DNA of 64,000 bases. It comes from Kappaphycus alvarezii (lineage: Eukaryota; Rhodophyta; Florideophyceae; Gigartinales; Solieriaceae). Shown in pieces: positions 1-11,278 of this stretch. Within the stretch, counting starts at the first letter, position 1, and the number at the start of each line of letters is the position of its first letter. The notes under the pieces were generated by a model. The model searched no databases. It worked only from the letters and a program-made list of their open reading frames with translations, and was not told the DNA's origin. The DNA is taken from positions 62,001 through 126,000 of the forward strand of contig NADL03000161.1 in NCBI GenBank assembly GCA_002205965.3. Reading direction: 5' to 3'. The translations under genes and the position numbers were made by a program.

Positions 1-95
1 ATCGGGGGCATTTGGAACTTAGAATAAAGGGGTTTAAATAGGCTCCCGGGGCAGGTTCTATAGATTAGGAATAGGTAAAATAAATCTGCAAGGGA

Positions 96-384
96 TTTTG
101 CAATAGTGCATTTGCGCCCTTCTTCTCAAAAAAAGGCGAATTTGGAGGAGGAGGTAAGCTAAAAGGGAAAAGGGACTTGATTCGGGGTCGATTCAGAGGG
201 TTAAATACAGTATAAAAATATCTAGATAAAATGGAAGTAAATTTGGAAATGACGGTTGGAGAAGTTAGGGCGGGATCGTTGTAGGTTGCTGGATTACACG
301 AGGGGAGGACCATTTCCTGTCTTACGTGAAGGGAGGACCATTTCCTGTATTACGTGAAGGAGGACCATTTTGTATTACAAAAAG
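96..384 (-). repeat. LINE family B 3'-UTR remnant with a 27-bp tandem unit
   Basis: This stretch is similar to 23330-23555. In both, a TTTGCG-containing segment (96-116; 23333-23353) leads, on the + strand, to a conserved GGGAGGACCATTT segment. At 23.5 kb the block directly follows, on the minus strand, the stop codon of a family B LINE reading frame, so I infer that it is that family's 3' untranslated region. Here it has no coding part and abuts copia sequence at about 385, as a severely 5'-truncated LINE copy would. The GGAGGACCATTT unit is repeated about three times at 303-378 with a period near 27 bp. An LTR fragment is the alternative. Confidence 0.45.
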
Positions 385-1298
385 CATTGAAACTTGTGAT
401 GTTGTGAAGTCTATGATTCGACGCAACTTCGAAGTAAGGTTTCTTAAGGAGGCAAACTATTCCCTTGGAGTGAACATACAAAGAGAAAGGGCATCGAAAG
501 TCGTACTCATTCATCAAAACGAATAAACCAGTAAGATAATGAAGAAGTTTAACATGTACAGCGCAAAGGAGTCAGCAACTCCTATGGTATTGGGTAGTAT
601 AAAGAACGGAGAAGAAACGCCATTTAATGTACTGTATAGAGAACTAGTGGTTTGTCTAATGTATCTGGCATTCACAACTAGGTCTGATATAATGTATGTA
701 TTTGGCTGCTTTTCGAGACACTACCGTTATACTATAATGTCTCATTGGATGGCGCTAAAAGTGCTGTGACATTTGAAGAAATCTGTTAGTTGCGCTATCA
801 AGTTATGGCGGTAGTGATGCACTCGTTGTCAATGAATATACCGAATCCGACAGGCCAGGAGCTCCATCTAGGAAATCTACAAGTGGATACGTACACTGTT
901 TTGCGGGTGGTGCTTTTACTTGGAGTCTAAGCTGCAGAATGTGGTCGCTACATCAAGCACTGAAGCAGGGTATATTGGACAGGCATTAGCAGCGAGAGAA
1001 GCACTCTGGATTAGGAAGTTGCGAAATTGTTCTGAGATCTACATCAAGTAAGTGACGATATATTCCGATAGCGAAATGGATATTAAGTTTGTGAAGCGGA
1101 CTTATACTACGGAAAAAAGTAAGAAACATTGAATTTTGTTACTAATTTGCTCGAGACTATGTGAGCAAAGAAAGATTGAGATCAACTACATCCCCACATC
1201 ATCAATGCTAGCTAATTGCATAACTAAGCCATTTAAACGAGTAAAACCGGAACGATGTATTTCTAGTATGAGAATGCTGCAATATGAACGCTGAATCT
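385..1298 (+). pseudogene. Ty1/copia reverse transcriptase-RNase H remnant 1
   Basis: Remnant of a copia-type Pol polyprotein, which copies element RNA into DNA. At 386-523 the frame matches the RT segment before the palm end (RRNFEVRF...SLGVNIQRER). At 539-766 it has the typical PMVLGS...YRELV..LMYLAFTTRSDI block ending HWMALKVL. Other frames then show the RNase H part: a TSGYV-like stretch near 880-900, STEAGYIGQALAAREALWIRK at about 958-1017, and INYIPTSSMLANCITKPF near 1180-1230, the usual C-terminus. Several frameshifts and stops make it non-functional. The N-terminal part (gag, integrase, RT fingers) is missing because LINE-derived sequence abuts at about 385. A purine tract and an LTR start follow, so this is the 3' end of an element on +. 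Confidence 0.8.
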
Positions 1299-1305
1299 GG
1301 GGGAA

Positions 1306-1600
1306 TGATAGATGAGTCATACAAGTATTTTTTGATTAAGACAATAAGTTAGAGGCGTACAAGCAATTAATTATTGTATATTTAGCGTGTGATCTCTACG
1401 TGATCTACTGAGTTGGTCACATCAAAAATAGTTATTAAAAATACTATATAAGCTGATCTTAGACTGAAAACTCACAAAACGAAAAGGAAGTAAAATCTGA
1501 TAAAGTCAAGTTTTAGTTAGAGTAACTTGCATCAAATTCAACTGCGTCGGAGACGAACACCTCTGTCGTAGCTACCTTCGTGGAGTAAAGAATTTTTCAT
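1306..1600 (+). repeat. 3' LTR of copia remnant 1 (right end uncertain)
   Basis: The copia RNase H tail is followed by the purine-rich tract CTGGGGGAA at 1297-1305, then TGATAGATG at 1306. That is the usual polypurine tract/LTR junction with an LTR starting TG. A TATA-like TATATAAG lies at 1446-1453, as expected for an LTR promoter. The right end is not fixed because no second copy is present; 1600 is a guess. Confidence 0.5.
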
Positions 1601-3199
1601 AAACCTAGTAGACTTCCTCCACCACCTTTTCCTAAACCTACGTGCAAGAAAAGCGCGAAAGGAACTTCTGTAGATGCTGTGGAGGTACTCTGACTAGTGT
1701 TGAGACAATGGGAATTTTTTAGAAGTAAATTAATCCATAATTACCCGTTTTTTAAAGTATATTCACTGTAATAGTGAAAGATAAATCAAGATATATCTCT
1801 TTTGACCCTTTTAAATCAAAAGATAAAACATCCGGACAGTCTTAATACGAAGTATCAAAACATTGAAAGACAATCCGATTTCAGGTCTTCCAATCCACAA
1901 GGACAATGGAAAAGAACTCAAATAGCTAAATCGAAACTCAAAGAAGAAGGTGTAAACACAATGGACACTATCAGCCACACTCTTCCTCAGATTGGCTTGC
2001 ACAACGTACAACTAGCATCGTTTTGTCTATGGCTCCCACTTATTTTTTTTGAATCAAAGATACTCGAGCGTACTGTCCAGAAGCAGCAAAAACATTTTTA
2101 CGGCTCAGAATATGGTATTTCATGCAGTAACAAGGGAGTTTCCGTATGAATCTCTTTCTGGGGAAACTTCTTTACATTTACAGCACATTCGCACTTTGGC
2201 TGCGTTGCTCCGTATTAACCTTAAAATTTTCTGCCCGGGCATCAAAACTAGGATACATACAGAATAATGACGGAAACTAACGGAAAAGTTTTAAAATCAA
2301 TATATAATTTCTTTTGGTTCGATTCTCCGGCTTCGAAAAGCCATTCAATGAAAACAGCGTTGATTCGAGTAATAAATTTATGAGTGCAAAAATAGCTATT
2401 CTGAAGATGGCAATTATTTCACTATCTCTGATAGTTATGACATCGAAAAAACATCACCCAGCGATAAGGATGAAGAAAAGTCCGTTGAAATATGCTACCA
2501 AACGTTCCCGTTCAAAGTCCTACCGGCACTCTAAATAGTGTACCTGATCCGGGTGATGGTTCGCGGAGTGAAAAGGGGCGTTCTACCTGTATAATCATTT
2601 ACAATCGTGTATGATTCACAAAAATTTCTACCTAACCTACCATTTTATCAGTTAAACCAAGTGGTAAAAATGGACTTGAATCTCCAGCGAGATCTCAATG
2701 GCCAGATGCAATGAATGAATAATTATAAGCACTGCACAATGCAGATACGTGGGCAAGCTGTGGCAAAGTACCTCCATATGCGGATTTGATTAACTATTGA
2801 TGATACTGTAGCATGAAAAACGATTTTGGTTATCCAAAATGTTTTGAATGGGGCTTGGGAGCTCTTAGCAACCTCCAGAGTCGAAGCAACGTTTCTAAAT
2901 GCACCTTTTGCTTCTATGTAGATCATGTGCCTCCACTTGAACCTATATTTCATATTTCGCTGGAAAAAAGGTCATCTGGGCTTGAAGTTAGCATTTTCGC
3001 ACGTATATGTCCAATCAAAGTTAAAGGTCTGGATTAAACTACCGATTATAACTGGAGTTCATGGCGCTGATGGCTCCATTGTATATCTGATAAATTCCTC
3101 TCATGCCATATAACTGGCGCCTGAACTGTGTTAAAAATGCTAACGTAACTACCTTAAACTTATTAGATTGAAGCAGTGGTGTTCACCTGAATGCCTCCT
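1601..3199. other. No recognisable gene
   Basis: Low-GC sequence with short overlapping frames only (for example 1802-2149 and 2314-2538 on +). None shows a recognised domain or codon pattern. Copia RT sequence begins weakly at about 3200, so part of this stretch may be decayed internal sequence of copia remnant 2. Confidence 0.4.
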
Positions 3200-4165
3200 T
3201 ATTTTGATACGCAAGGGAATACAACACACTTACATTCATCATCTTAGATGAATTTGTATTATTTTCAAAACATTATATAATTGAATGATTAGTTACTGAT
3301 TGAAGCCAAAATTTAAAGTTACTGATTTTGGTACGTGCAACTTCATCCTTGGTTTGAAGATCACGAAAAATCAAAAGGTCTTAGTCTGCCACAGTCATCA
3401 TTTCCTGAAAAAGTAACATCTGATACAGAAACTGGGGAAAAGAAACCGGTAAAAACTCCTCTACTTCTTGGAAAATCTTTTGCCAATCAGAAGAGGAGGA
3501 TTCAATGAAAAAGGATCCTTTAAGGCGCTTTGGTAGTCTTATCTACTTATCAAAATCGTAGCAGACCATGAATATCTCTACCTCAGCGTCAATTTTAGCA
3601 AATTTTGTAACTATTCAATCTCCTTGTCACTGGAAATTTTGAAAAGCATTGTACGCTATCAGAAAAGGTACTACTGCTCATGTTGTTCTATAACAGAAAA
3701 CGGACACAGTAGATGTCATGGCTTACTGGGAAGCTGATTTGGTACATTACAGAGCAAACGTCGCTCACTGACTGGATAAAGTATCTGGTCAATGATATCT
3801 CTATTGTGTGAAGTCTAAACTTCAGATAATTTACTGCAATATCATCGCCTGAACCTGAACATAACTCATTTTCGGCATGCATCGAGGAATAGTTTGGATT
3901 AGATCAGGTATAAATGAGCCGGGTGCTTGCAAAAACATCCAACTGTATTCCAAGATTAACGTGGCCTAGTACCATGAATAAACGAGACTCGTGGCTTGCG
4001 GAAAGTAAAACACGTCGCCATTAAGCTTCAAATGTTCAATACTCTGTAGAGAAAAAGTAAATGGAAGTTTAATAAATACCTGTTACGCACAACAAAGCCG
4101 ACTCACTTACAAAAATATTAGATTTAACACATTTAAACGGCAATGAGAATGGTTTTTTTGTTTTA
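3200..4165 (+). pseudogene. Ty1/copia RT-RNase H remnant 2
   Basis: No long ORF survives, but the frames read together follow copia Pol in order. A degraded palm region (LDEFVLFSKHY) at about 3240-3290 is followed by PKFKVTDFGTCNFILGLKI at about 3307-3363, the segment just after the YVDD motif. An ILKSIVRY...KGTTAHVV-like stretch follows at about 3637-3690, then RNase H pieces (VMAYWEADLVHYRA, SLTGYLVNDIS-like) to about 3800, and KHVAIKLQMF at about 4011-4040, as in the copia C-terminus. Many frameshifts and stops are present. It lies in the same orientation as remnant 1 but is too diverged to be the same copy. A purine tract and LTR start follow directly. Confidence 0.65.
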
Positions 4166-4193
4166 ATTCCTGAGTAGACTCACTAGAAGGGGC

Positions 4194-4640
4194 TGTCGAG
4201 TAATCTCATGTCAACTAATTATATTCGTAGCTTAACCATCAGGTAATACAGCCTTTCCCTCCACCACGTGTTAGAAGTGGCTGCATTCACTATTGTTTAT
4301 GATCTTTATATCATTAAATTTAGTGCATTTGTTAGTGCTAAAGATCACGACCAAATTACTAGTGTAGTGGAAAGTATGGCCTAGGAAGCATTGCAGATGG
4401 TTTTAAGCGGTAAACTGAAGGTATTTATTTTACGGCAGAATTTCCTCCCCGCTACAGTTATCTATTCACTAACATTCCTTTATTTTTCCCACCACTTAAT
4501 TTTTCCTTTACACGAAAAATTTACATTTCTTTATACACATTATTTTCTCATTTCTCTTCGATTACGCAATTGCCTTCTCCTTTCACAGTTTATCTCCTAG
4601 CTATCTCTTTTTTTTGTATTTTTCGCCCCTAAGTATCTTT
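4194..4640 (+). repeat. Probable 3' LTR of copia remnant 2
   Basis: The copia C-terminus is followed by the purine tract AGAAGGGGC at 4185-4193 and then TGTCGAGTAATC at 4194, a typical polypurine tract/LTR junction. The sequence becomes pyrimidine-rich (about 4440-4640), resembling an LTR R-U5 region. The right end is unknown. Confidence 0.45.
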
Positions 4641-6110
4641 TTTCGTTTCAGTATTTCTACAAGTAGTTTTCGCCATAAATCACCCTTTAAAGGAGATTTC
4701 ACTAATTTCACTACAGGACTAATTTACGCCTATTTTCAGCCTTTTTTGATTCCGCGGGCCTATTAATATGAGATCTCTGCCGCTTTGTAAACCCTTCGGT
4801 TGCGGCTTAAAATTTCTGCACGTCACTGAAACAGTAAAGCCTTGACAATTTAGACTCCCTTGGCAGCCCATCATGCACGGACTACGCCGTTCTTGCCCCA
4901 TTTATAAATAATTTTATCCTCGCCCCACCACCGTCTCCCCTTTATTCTCCTTCGGGTCAAACGATGTAGAGGGATACCCCGCCACCGAACAAGAAATGAC
5001 TGAATAATCTCGTTATCGCCACTTGGTTAATATCTAAGCACAGCACACGGTGAAGGGGACTCCGAAGAGGGAGACGGTGTGACAGGGGAGTGATTGAGGG
5101 TGGTTGCCCACGGCACTAGTGTAGGGGATGGAAGAAAAGGAGGCCGACGGCCAGTCCGGGAGAAAGGAACGGAAGGTGATGTCTCCGAGGATAAATAGAG
5201 GGATGGAGAGCTGGCCACATTGGAGGGGAAGGACTGAATTGATTGGACCAAGTGGTTTTTGTCATGGACCCGGCTGGAGGGGCTTCAGTGGCCCGTATTG
5301 GTTACAAGGAGGTTACGCAATTATGGGCGTTCCACGGTTGTGTGTGGGGATAAATAACTACTTGTAATGTATTTAGAGAAGTGCTAGCTTCTGACCTGAA
5401 GGAAGAATATTTTGAGGGGTAGATTCATTTAGTCTCTCTCAAATATCTTATTTAAAACTTTTTGCGCTCGCATGAGGTCTTTTTCTACTGTCTTTGGTTC
5501 CTGTATTAGTTTCATCGAGATTTTAGTCGGAAACTATAATTTCTTCCTCCATGAGACAGGAAGCAAGTTTGGATTCAATTAGAACCAAAACCTTCAATCA
5601 GTTCGCTAGCCTCCAAGTGAGTAGTAGGGCTTGCCCTTTTAGAGTTGCTTCCTAAAACAGGCACTCACCTTTCAAGTCCACTCCGCTCAATCGTCCGTTA
5701 ACGACTAATCTATCCCTTTAGTCGCTCGCAACGACTACCACCACGGTAGTCAGAGGTTCCCTTTCCGTTTGGCCATCTTTACCCTATCAGATTCCATCTT
5801 CCAGCACACAAATATGATCCTTTGTCCTTTTTCTGAACTAAACAAGTGCAACCATCAACAAAAACTGTTGAGATCTTCCTACTGCTTCCACTTACGCTGC
5901 CAAACGTCGTAGATCCACTCCTCGAACGGAGCTCCAAGGCTTCGTTACGCGGTTTGTCCTCTGTTTTCACGGGATAAATGCCCATCAAATTCTCAACGCG
6001 ACGATTTTCTGAGTAGTTTCTCTGTAGTCTCCCTTATTACCGAAATCCATGAGCAGATAAGGATTGGGCCAAATGGTTCGAATGTGGATGATTGAATCTT
6101 GGAATTGATG
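4641..6110. other. No recognisable gene
   Basis: Short frames on both strands (4719-4901 -, 5027-5251 -, 5128-5367 +, 5779-5988 -) show no family signature, and their composition fits chance ORFs. No RNA gene was recognised. Confidence 0.4.
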
Positions 6111-6114
6111 AATT

Positions 6115-6420
6115 CAATACTAGTATCTTCAGCAGAGTCAGCAGCAGAAGCAGCAGAAATTTTAGAACCACCAACAGCGTATTAGAAGCAGTAGCAGCAG
6201 TTCTCGAAGCAGCAGCAGTTTTGCAAGCAGAAGCAGCAGTTCTGGAAGCAGCAGAAGAAAGTGGTTTCAAGCCCACCCAATTTACGAGCATAGAATGCTC
6301 CTGTGGTTGAAATCCAACACTTGATAGCATCAGCAGCAGAAACGCGCTCCGAAAGGAAGCAGCAACGCGAAAATTTAGTATCCAAGAAAGGCAATTGAAA
6401 GCCACCTATTTAAGCAGCAG
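6115..6420. repeat. Imperfect CAG/AGCAGA trinucleotide repeat
   Basis: Interrupted runs of AGCAGCAGAAG and TTCTGGAAGCAGCAG units fill about 6120-6260 and recur at about 6330-6425. Both strands stay open (6092-6310 + and 6037-6405 -) because of the period-3 repeat. I regard those frames as by-products of the repeat, not genes. The + frame would give an alternating Ala/Val/Glu-rich peptide. Confidence 0.6.
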
Positions 6421-6467
6421 CAGCCCGTGAACTATAAATACTGAAATTTTGTTCTTCCGAGGGGGCG

Positions 6468-6785
6468 TGTTGGAATGTTCGTACATACAGGGGAAGAGAT
6501 GGCCTTTTATTCGTACGTACAGTTGCTCAAGGAAGGGCCAATTTTATACAGCCCAGTCAGGAGCTATTTTATTATTGACCAGAACATTCCTGGAGATCAC
6601 CTCCGGACAAGAGGATGGTGGCCAGTCGGAACGCTCACTACCTCTCAGGTTCCTAAACTCTCTAGCAGCCCTCGACAATCTTTCTCTATATAAAGGACAC
6701 TCCAGGCGTCGTTCTGACTGACCGAGCAACAACAACAAACCCAACCAATTCCAACTTTCTACACCTAGTACAGTATTCTGTACGG
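6468..6785 (+). repeat. Copia-like LTR, probably solo or 3' (right end uncertain)
   Basis: GAGGGGGCG at 6459-6467 followed by TGTTGGAATG is the classic purine tract/copia LTR start. A TATA box (TATATAAA) lies at 6687-6694, about 220 bp inside, and a C/A-rich leader follows it. No Pol remains were found just upstream, and no matching 5-bp duplication was found at the putative right end near 6771-6785. Confidence 0.5.
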
Positions 6786-6810
6786 GGGGTAATCTTTGGT
6801 GATTTGCTGA

Positions 6811-6890
6811 TTAGAAATGTAGGGCTATTTTCCGAGACTAGGGGGGCAAGTCTATGTATTGAAGAGTCTGAAAGGAGGCATAGTCAGGCC
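6811..6890 (+). repeat. Dispersed repeat, copy 1 of 2
   Basis: About 75% identical by eye to 56466-56548 in the same orientation. Both share GGCTATTTTCCGA, then a G-rich segment, then AGTCT.TGTA and GAGTCTG.AA. Its identity is unknown; it may be a fragment of a retroelement UTR. Confidence 0.45.
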
Positions 6891-7058
6891 GTACGATCTC
6901 ACAAGGCTGCTGTGAGGCCAACCATAAGACATGCTGCATTGGGCGAAACCGTGACCAAAAAGTGTGGATTATGTACTAGACAATGGATACTGATTTGCTA
7001 CTGAGCTATAAAAGGATTTTCCGCTCTTAGTTTACGACCTATTTCGTAAATGCACTCG

Positions 7059-8460
7059 TTACTGAAGTTTGCAGTCGCGCTCCGTCCTCGATTGCACTGG
7101 CATGTCTAGTCTTACAGGTTTCTCCTTTTTGTTGCCAATATTCGAGATGAGCGTATGAAGGCCGTGCTTCTGCACTTTTTCCCAAAAATCCTCAAATTCT
7201 TCGAACGAGATACACATAGAATTGTCCGTATCAACCGCTTTGAATAACGCCCCTACTTTATCGGGGTCATTAACTGACGGCGCATATATGCTCATGAAAC
7301 TCACGAATTCGGCGTATCCAAGTGCCCCGTTCTTGTCATTGTCGAAACTTTCAAACAAAACTTTCGGGTCTGTTTTGCGAAGCATGTCCAAAACACGCAT
7401 CATTGTTGGACGCTTTCTTGGATTCCCATCCCAGCACATCTCCATTATTCTCTTCAATCTTGGGTCTATATGAGATACATGGGACATTTCCGGGCGAAGG
7501 TTGTTGGAAACCCGGATTAGAAAATCGATTTCTGTCGTTGAAGGCGGCAGGTCATGCAGATAAAGGTAGTTTACCGGAGAATACCTCCCACATAATTATT
7601 CCAAACGCGTACACATCTGTTCGATCACTCCATTCATACCTTTTGAACATTTCAGGTGCCATCCACAGAAAAGTTCCTCTTCCGGATTGAGATTGCTGAG
7701 CATGGTAAGTTTCTAATATTGTAGAAGCTGAACCGCATAATGCAGTACCTCTCCGGAGTGTCGGTATTTTTATAGTTCTTTTACCTGTACCATTCCTTTC
7801 GAAAACCGCACTTAAACCCAAGTCAATAATAACTGGATTTCTATCGGTTCGGAGCATAACGTTTCCTGATTTCATGTCCAGATGGGCAATACTATTTTTG
7901 TGTAGATGGTAAAGACCCTCAGCAATTCCAATTACTACCTGTAATGCCTCTTCGACTGGGAGCCGCGGATTATCCCTCAAGAAATCACCTAGATCTTGAC
8001 CCTCCACAAACTCCATGGCGATAGCAGGCTTCGGTTTCTCGAAGAAATCTAGCACTGTAACGACATTGGGGTGATACGACATCTTGAGAAGCCTTTTACT
8101 TCATTTTTGAAAGCTTCTTGTTCTTTTGTAGTAGTGTTGAGGTATACTTTAACAGCAACTCTTTCCGTATCTCGTCTCCCTTCGTAAACTTGAGCTTGAC
8201 CACCTTCTTTAAGAGGCCTGATGTAAGTTATTCCACGGTAAGAGCCCTCCGTTTCAGTTTCCGGGAGTTTGTCTGAATCGGAAATGTTTTCACTTTTTTC
8301 GTCAAGTAATTGGGGGCCTTCCTTTTACAGCGTCAATAACGAAGTCCGGGAGAGGAATCGAGTACCAACCGTGGTCGGGAGCACCGAAACATGATACTGT
8401 TGTTGGTCTTGTTTAAAGTCGATATCTACGTGATTGAATTTTTGTTTTAGTTTAGAGGTA
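7059..8460 (-). pseudogene. Protein kinase with C-terminal EF-hands, frameshifted
   Basis: Ser/Thr-type protein kinase, probably tyrosine-kinase-like, fused to calcium-binding EF-hands. Reading minus: a Gly-loop-like segment GGQAQVYEG and VAVKVY (ATP lysine) at about 8130-8200; HPNVVTVL; a catalytic loop HLDMKSGNVM (HRD changed to HLD) at about 7860-7890; a metal motif IDLGL in place of DFG; RGTFLWMAPEM; DVYAFGIIMWEVF; and RPTMMRVLDML. Two EF-hand loops follow: DNDKNGALGYAEF (all ligand positions plausible) and DTDNSMCISFEEF (weaker). The frame is broken at about 8318-8326, 8093-8096 (one A short) and 7561-7565 (one T extra), all at short homopolymers, so this is a pseudogene or a sequence with base errors. 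A single-exon structure is implied. Calcium-regulated signalling is inferred from the domains only. Confidence 0.8.
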
Positions 8461-9500
8461 TGAACCATGAAACGATGCGGGGTGACTACATCCCCTGTTT
8501 TCGAGCATTACTACACAACTTTCGAAAGCCTGAGATTCCAGTACGGTCATGAACATGTCCTTCATGTGCAACATAATAGTAATCATGAATGTGGTACCAC
8601 CCTTAGTCTTAGATTGGAGTATAATGTTACCATGTTCACTGAAATGTATACCAGTAGATATTATCGTGTGGCGACTGGAATCTCGCAGAGACGATATCCC
8701 TGGTGTGACGATTGCAAATGTGAAATTTGGAAGTGATATTGGACACTCTACATTTCCTAGGGTTCCCGACAGTTTTGAGATAGGACTGAAATATATCAGC
8801 GTTTATTTCCGTACCGCGCATGGCCATATGCATCGTTGTTGATAAGCACGGCACTGCTTCCAACCCAAATTCTTTCTGTCATTTAGGACAACGCATACGC
8901 AGAAATGCTGATTGTCCGCTGTGTGAAAAGCATAACGTAGGTCACCATCTTTGTCGAAACTGAGTCGAACCCGAACAATACAATTTGATGGAGGCTTTCG
9001 ATCCAATTTCCCAGCGAAAAAAAGCTGCTCCCGTTTAACAACAGATATTTCTCTCCTGTTCATTGAGCATAGATGGCCTTTGAAACAGCAAATAAAATGA
9101 AAGAAACCTTGGTATTCCGAACGACTTAAAGTATGGAGAAATAAGCGATTTGCGATCGTTTTGGGGAAGATGAGGAAAGTATCAAACCGAAAGAATTTCC
9201 AGTTTGGATGGCTCATCTCCGCTTCTTATCAACAGAATTTTTCGAAGCCATTGTACGGAACGCTCTTTGGGTTTAATGGTTTTCTGAATTCCATGATTCG
9301 CTGTTTAAAATTGTTCCTGGCCAGTGCTCCGCCTAATTGTAACGGGACTTTACCTTCATAATGAATTGAACAACAAGTAAGTCCCGTGAGATCTACAGTT
9401 TGTGCTGCATTTGGTTCTGCTTTCGGTCCTAGGCATGTTTTGCTTATCAACTGCTTGATTGTCCTAAGAGCAGGAGAATTTCGCAAAAAATGCATTCACA
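8461..9500 (-). pseudogene. Possible N-terminal part of the kinase gene, broken
   Basis: Minus-strand frames 9229-9495, 8803-9216 and 8636-8863 line up end to end with shifts between them. They contain protein-like stretches (for example KLDRKPPSNCIVRVRLSFDK near 8960-9020 and EINADIFQSYLKTVGNPRKC near 8730-8795). They lead towards the kinase and have no opposing gene. I do not recognise a domain. They could be the N-terminal region of the same protein, a separate decayed gene, or partly chance ORFs. Confidence 0.3.
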
Positions 9501-9604
9501 TTCCGTACGGCAAAATAACGCTACAGCATAGAAATTTATTCTGTGATGACGAGCAAAGTTTACTGTTTTGAAGTCAGTATTCTAAACTTTGGTTAATATC
9601 TAAC

Positions 9605-9722
9605 CGGATGCATTTCCGATTAGTTCCTCTCTCATCCCCCTTCGCATGTTAGTTTCTCTGTAATCCCCCTCAGCATGTTCTCCCCATTCTTTTTCCAAAT
9701 TCCGTAAAGATTACACACACAA
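9605..9722 (+). repeat. LINE family B 3'-UTR fragment (dead-on-arrival copy)
   Basis: Nearly identical to 13073-13183 over about 110 bp: GCATTTCCGATTAGTTCC, then CATGTTAGTTTCTCTG, then CCGTAAAGATTACACAC. At 13 kb this block is the 3' end of a LINE bounded by a target duplication, so I infer that this copy is an extremely 5'-truncated insertion of the same subfamily. Its end is also a short CA run. Confidence 0.6.
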
Positions 9723-10060
9723 TATCTAAATCGTGAAACACGTTTGCGACAATATCAGTACCGTAAAAGCATGTTAATGCGTACATGTTTGGCCTGCTTC
9801 TTCATCCCATAAAATCTCTTGCAATTTTCCGTAGTTGGATGGTAACAGGTTTATTTGCTGTCAGAGATATGTGGGCCGCGTTCCGAAGCCAACTGGACTA
9901 CCTCAAACAAGAATTTCCTTGCAGAAGAAAGGATCTGTCATCCACCACTACTAAGAGGGACGTTTGGTTGTTTTACTCTTGGAAGGTATATCCGATCTAT
10001 CCCATGGTTTTCCAGACAACCATAATCGACTCAAAAAGGGTATACCGACACCGTAATGGG
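9723..10060. other. No gene; unresolved sequence
   Basis: The + frame 9785-10126 has no family signature and overlaps the 3' end of LINE A on the other strand. Its first part could be LINE 3'-flank. I see nothing else. Confidence 0.35.
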
Positions 10061-10076
10061 GAAGGAACTACGCTCC

Positions 10077-11278
10077 CTAAAATGCTACCTTTAGGCCATC
10101 CATCAAGCAGGCCGCATTGGACATGACGGCTGCTGCAGCGTGCCTTTGCATCAAAACCCCCCGAACCTTTCCGTACGTCTCCAGTGCCCTCACAGCCACG
10201 TTCCTTGCCACGTCATTTAACACTGCACATGCATCCGGGCCAACCTCCAAGAGTGGAGATTGGCACAGGCACGAGCCTACCTCTGGTGGGGGTCGCGATA
10301 AAGGATTGATATCTTCTCTGCTTTGCATTTCGCGCTGCATTCAGAGAGGACATCGGGTTGAAGGCCCTCACTCTTCTGTTGGAGGGAGCGAGGGGATTCA
10401 CGAAAGTGACATCAAAAAAGTCGGTCCCTCCGCTGCTTCCCATTGCCTGGATGTCTGGTCTCGTGCGGTGGAGACCATGGCGTGGCTCTACAACAGGATG
10501 ACGAGCAGCTCTTGCCAGGTCTTTCGCGAGAAGGGTTACTTGGCGATCGTGTTGGTTGATCCGTTGGGCTCCATGCAAGCAGTGCATCAGATGATCGCCA
10601 TGTACATCGAGTGTGTCCGGGCAATTCCTTCCCGGGCATGGCGTGCCAGGCTGAAAAAGTGGGACTTGACAGTAGTATTGAAGCCACACCGAGAATTCTC
10701 GAGGGTCAATGCTTGTCTGTAGTCCGGGGCATGGGGGACAATACACCATTCCTTGGCTCCCGGGAGGGCCATAGACGCGCGAAACGCCTGCCTCCTCGAA
10801 TCCTCAAGAGGAATTCGTTCTTGCACTGCTTCATGGATTGCGTCCGTCAGCGTCTTTTGCGATGGTGTTTTTTGGGAGCAAATTACACTAAACGGGATAA
10901 TCCTAGACTGCAGGCAAGAGGTCGACCACCTCCGATGGGCATCTGCAGCTGCTTCGTATGTTCCTAGCTCCTTAATAGGCGTTGGGAGCAAGGTCTTGCA
11001 AAGCTTGCTAGATGATGAGCTAGAAGCCAAGAACGCCGCAGCCGCGATGTTCTTCGCGGAGGTGAGTCCGATCCCAAGAGATGGTTTTTTCTTGTCCTTT
11101 GGTGTGACCGGCAGCTGGAGTTCTCGGAATACTTCCGAATCCAGTACTCCCCCTGCCAATTTTCGAACACAGTCCTCCATCATCCTGTTGAACTCTTCCG
11201 CTCCTTCTCCAGTGCAAGACGGGGGTACTACCCGCAACAAATAGCCTACTTTGCAAACGCCAAAACAGTTACGCAGTA
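10077..11278 (-). pseudogene. LINE family A: C-terminal nuclease half, separated by insertion
   Basis: Downstream part of a non-LTR retrotransposon Pol whose RT half lies at 13191-14967. Reading minus: PP..CTGEGAEEFNRMMEDCV and GLTSAKNIAAAAFL (11240-11020); then a zinc-binding knuckle CPGRNCPDTLDVHGDHLMHC (about 10565-10625); then RPDI and a hydrophobic strand ending FFDVTFVNPL (about 10410-10475), which is the PD...D pattern of a restriction-like nuclease core; then VPVPISTLGGW and ARNVAVRALETYGKVRGVL to the stop at 10077. At least two frameshifts separate these blocks. Such nucleases nick target DNA to prime reverse transcription. The frame is continuous with the RT half once the family B insertion is ignored. 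Confidence 0.8.
11271..11278. repeat. Target-site duplication, left copy (ACGCAGTA)
   Basis: ACGCAGTA directly before the 5' end of the family B LINE. It is identical to 13183-13190 directly after its 3' end. Read on the minus strand it is TACTGCGT inside the LINE A coding frame. Confidence 0.85.

Noticed and set aside
6037-6405. 122-codon minus ORF and 72-codon + ORF over the CAG repeat
   Set aside because: Period-3 repeats keep several frames open; the predicted peptides are low-complexity with no family signature.
10117-10722. 201-codon + ORF
   Set aside because: It lies antisense to the clearly homologous LINE A nuclease frames and has no recognisable content of its own.
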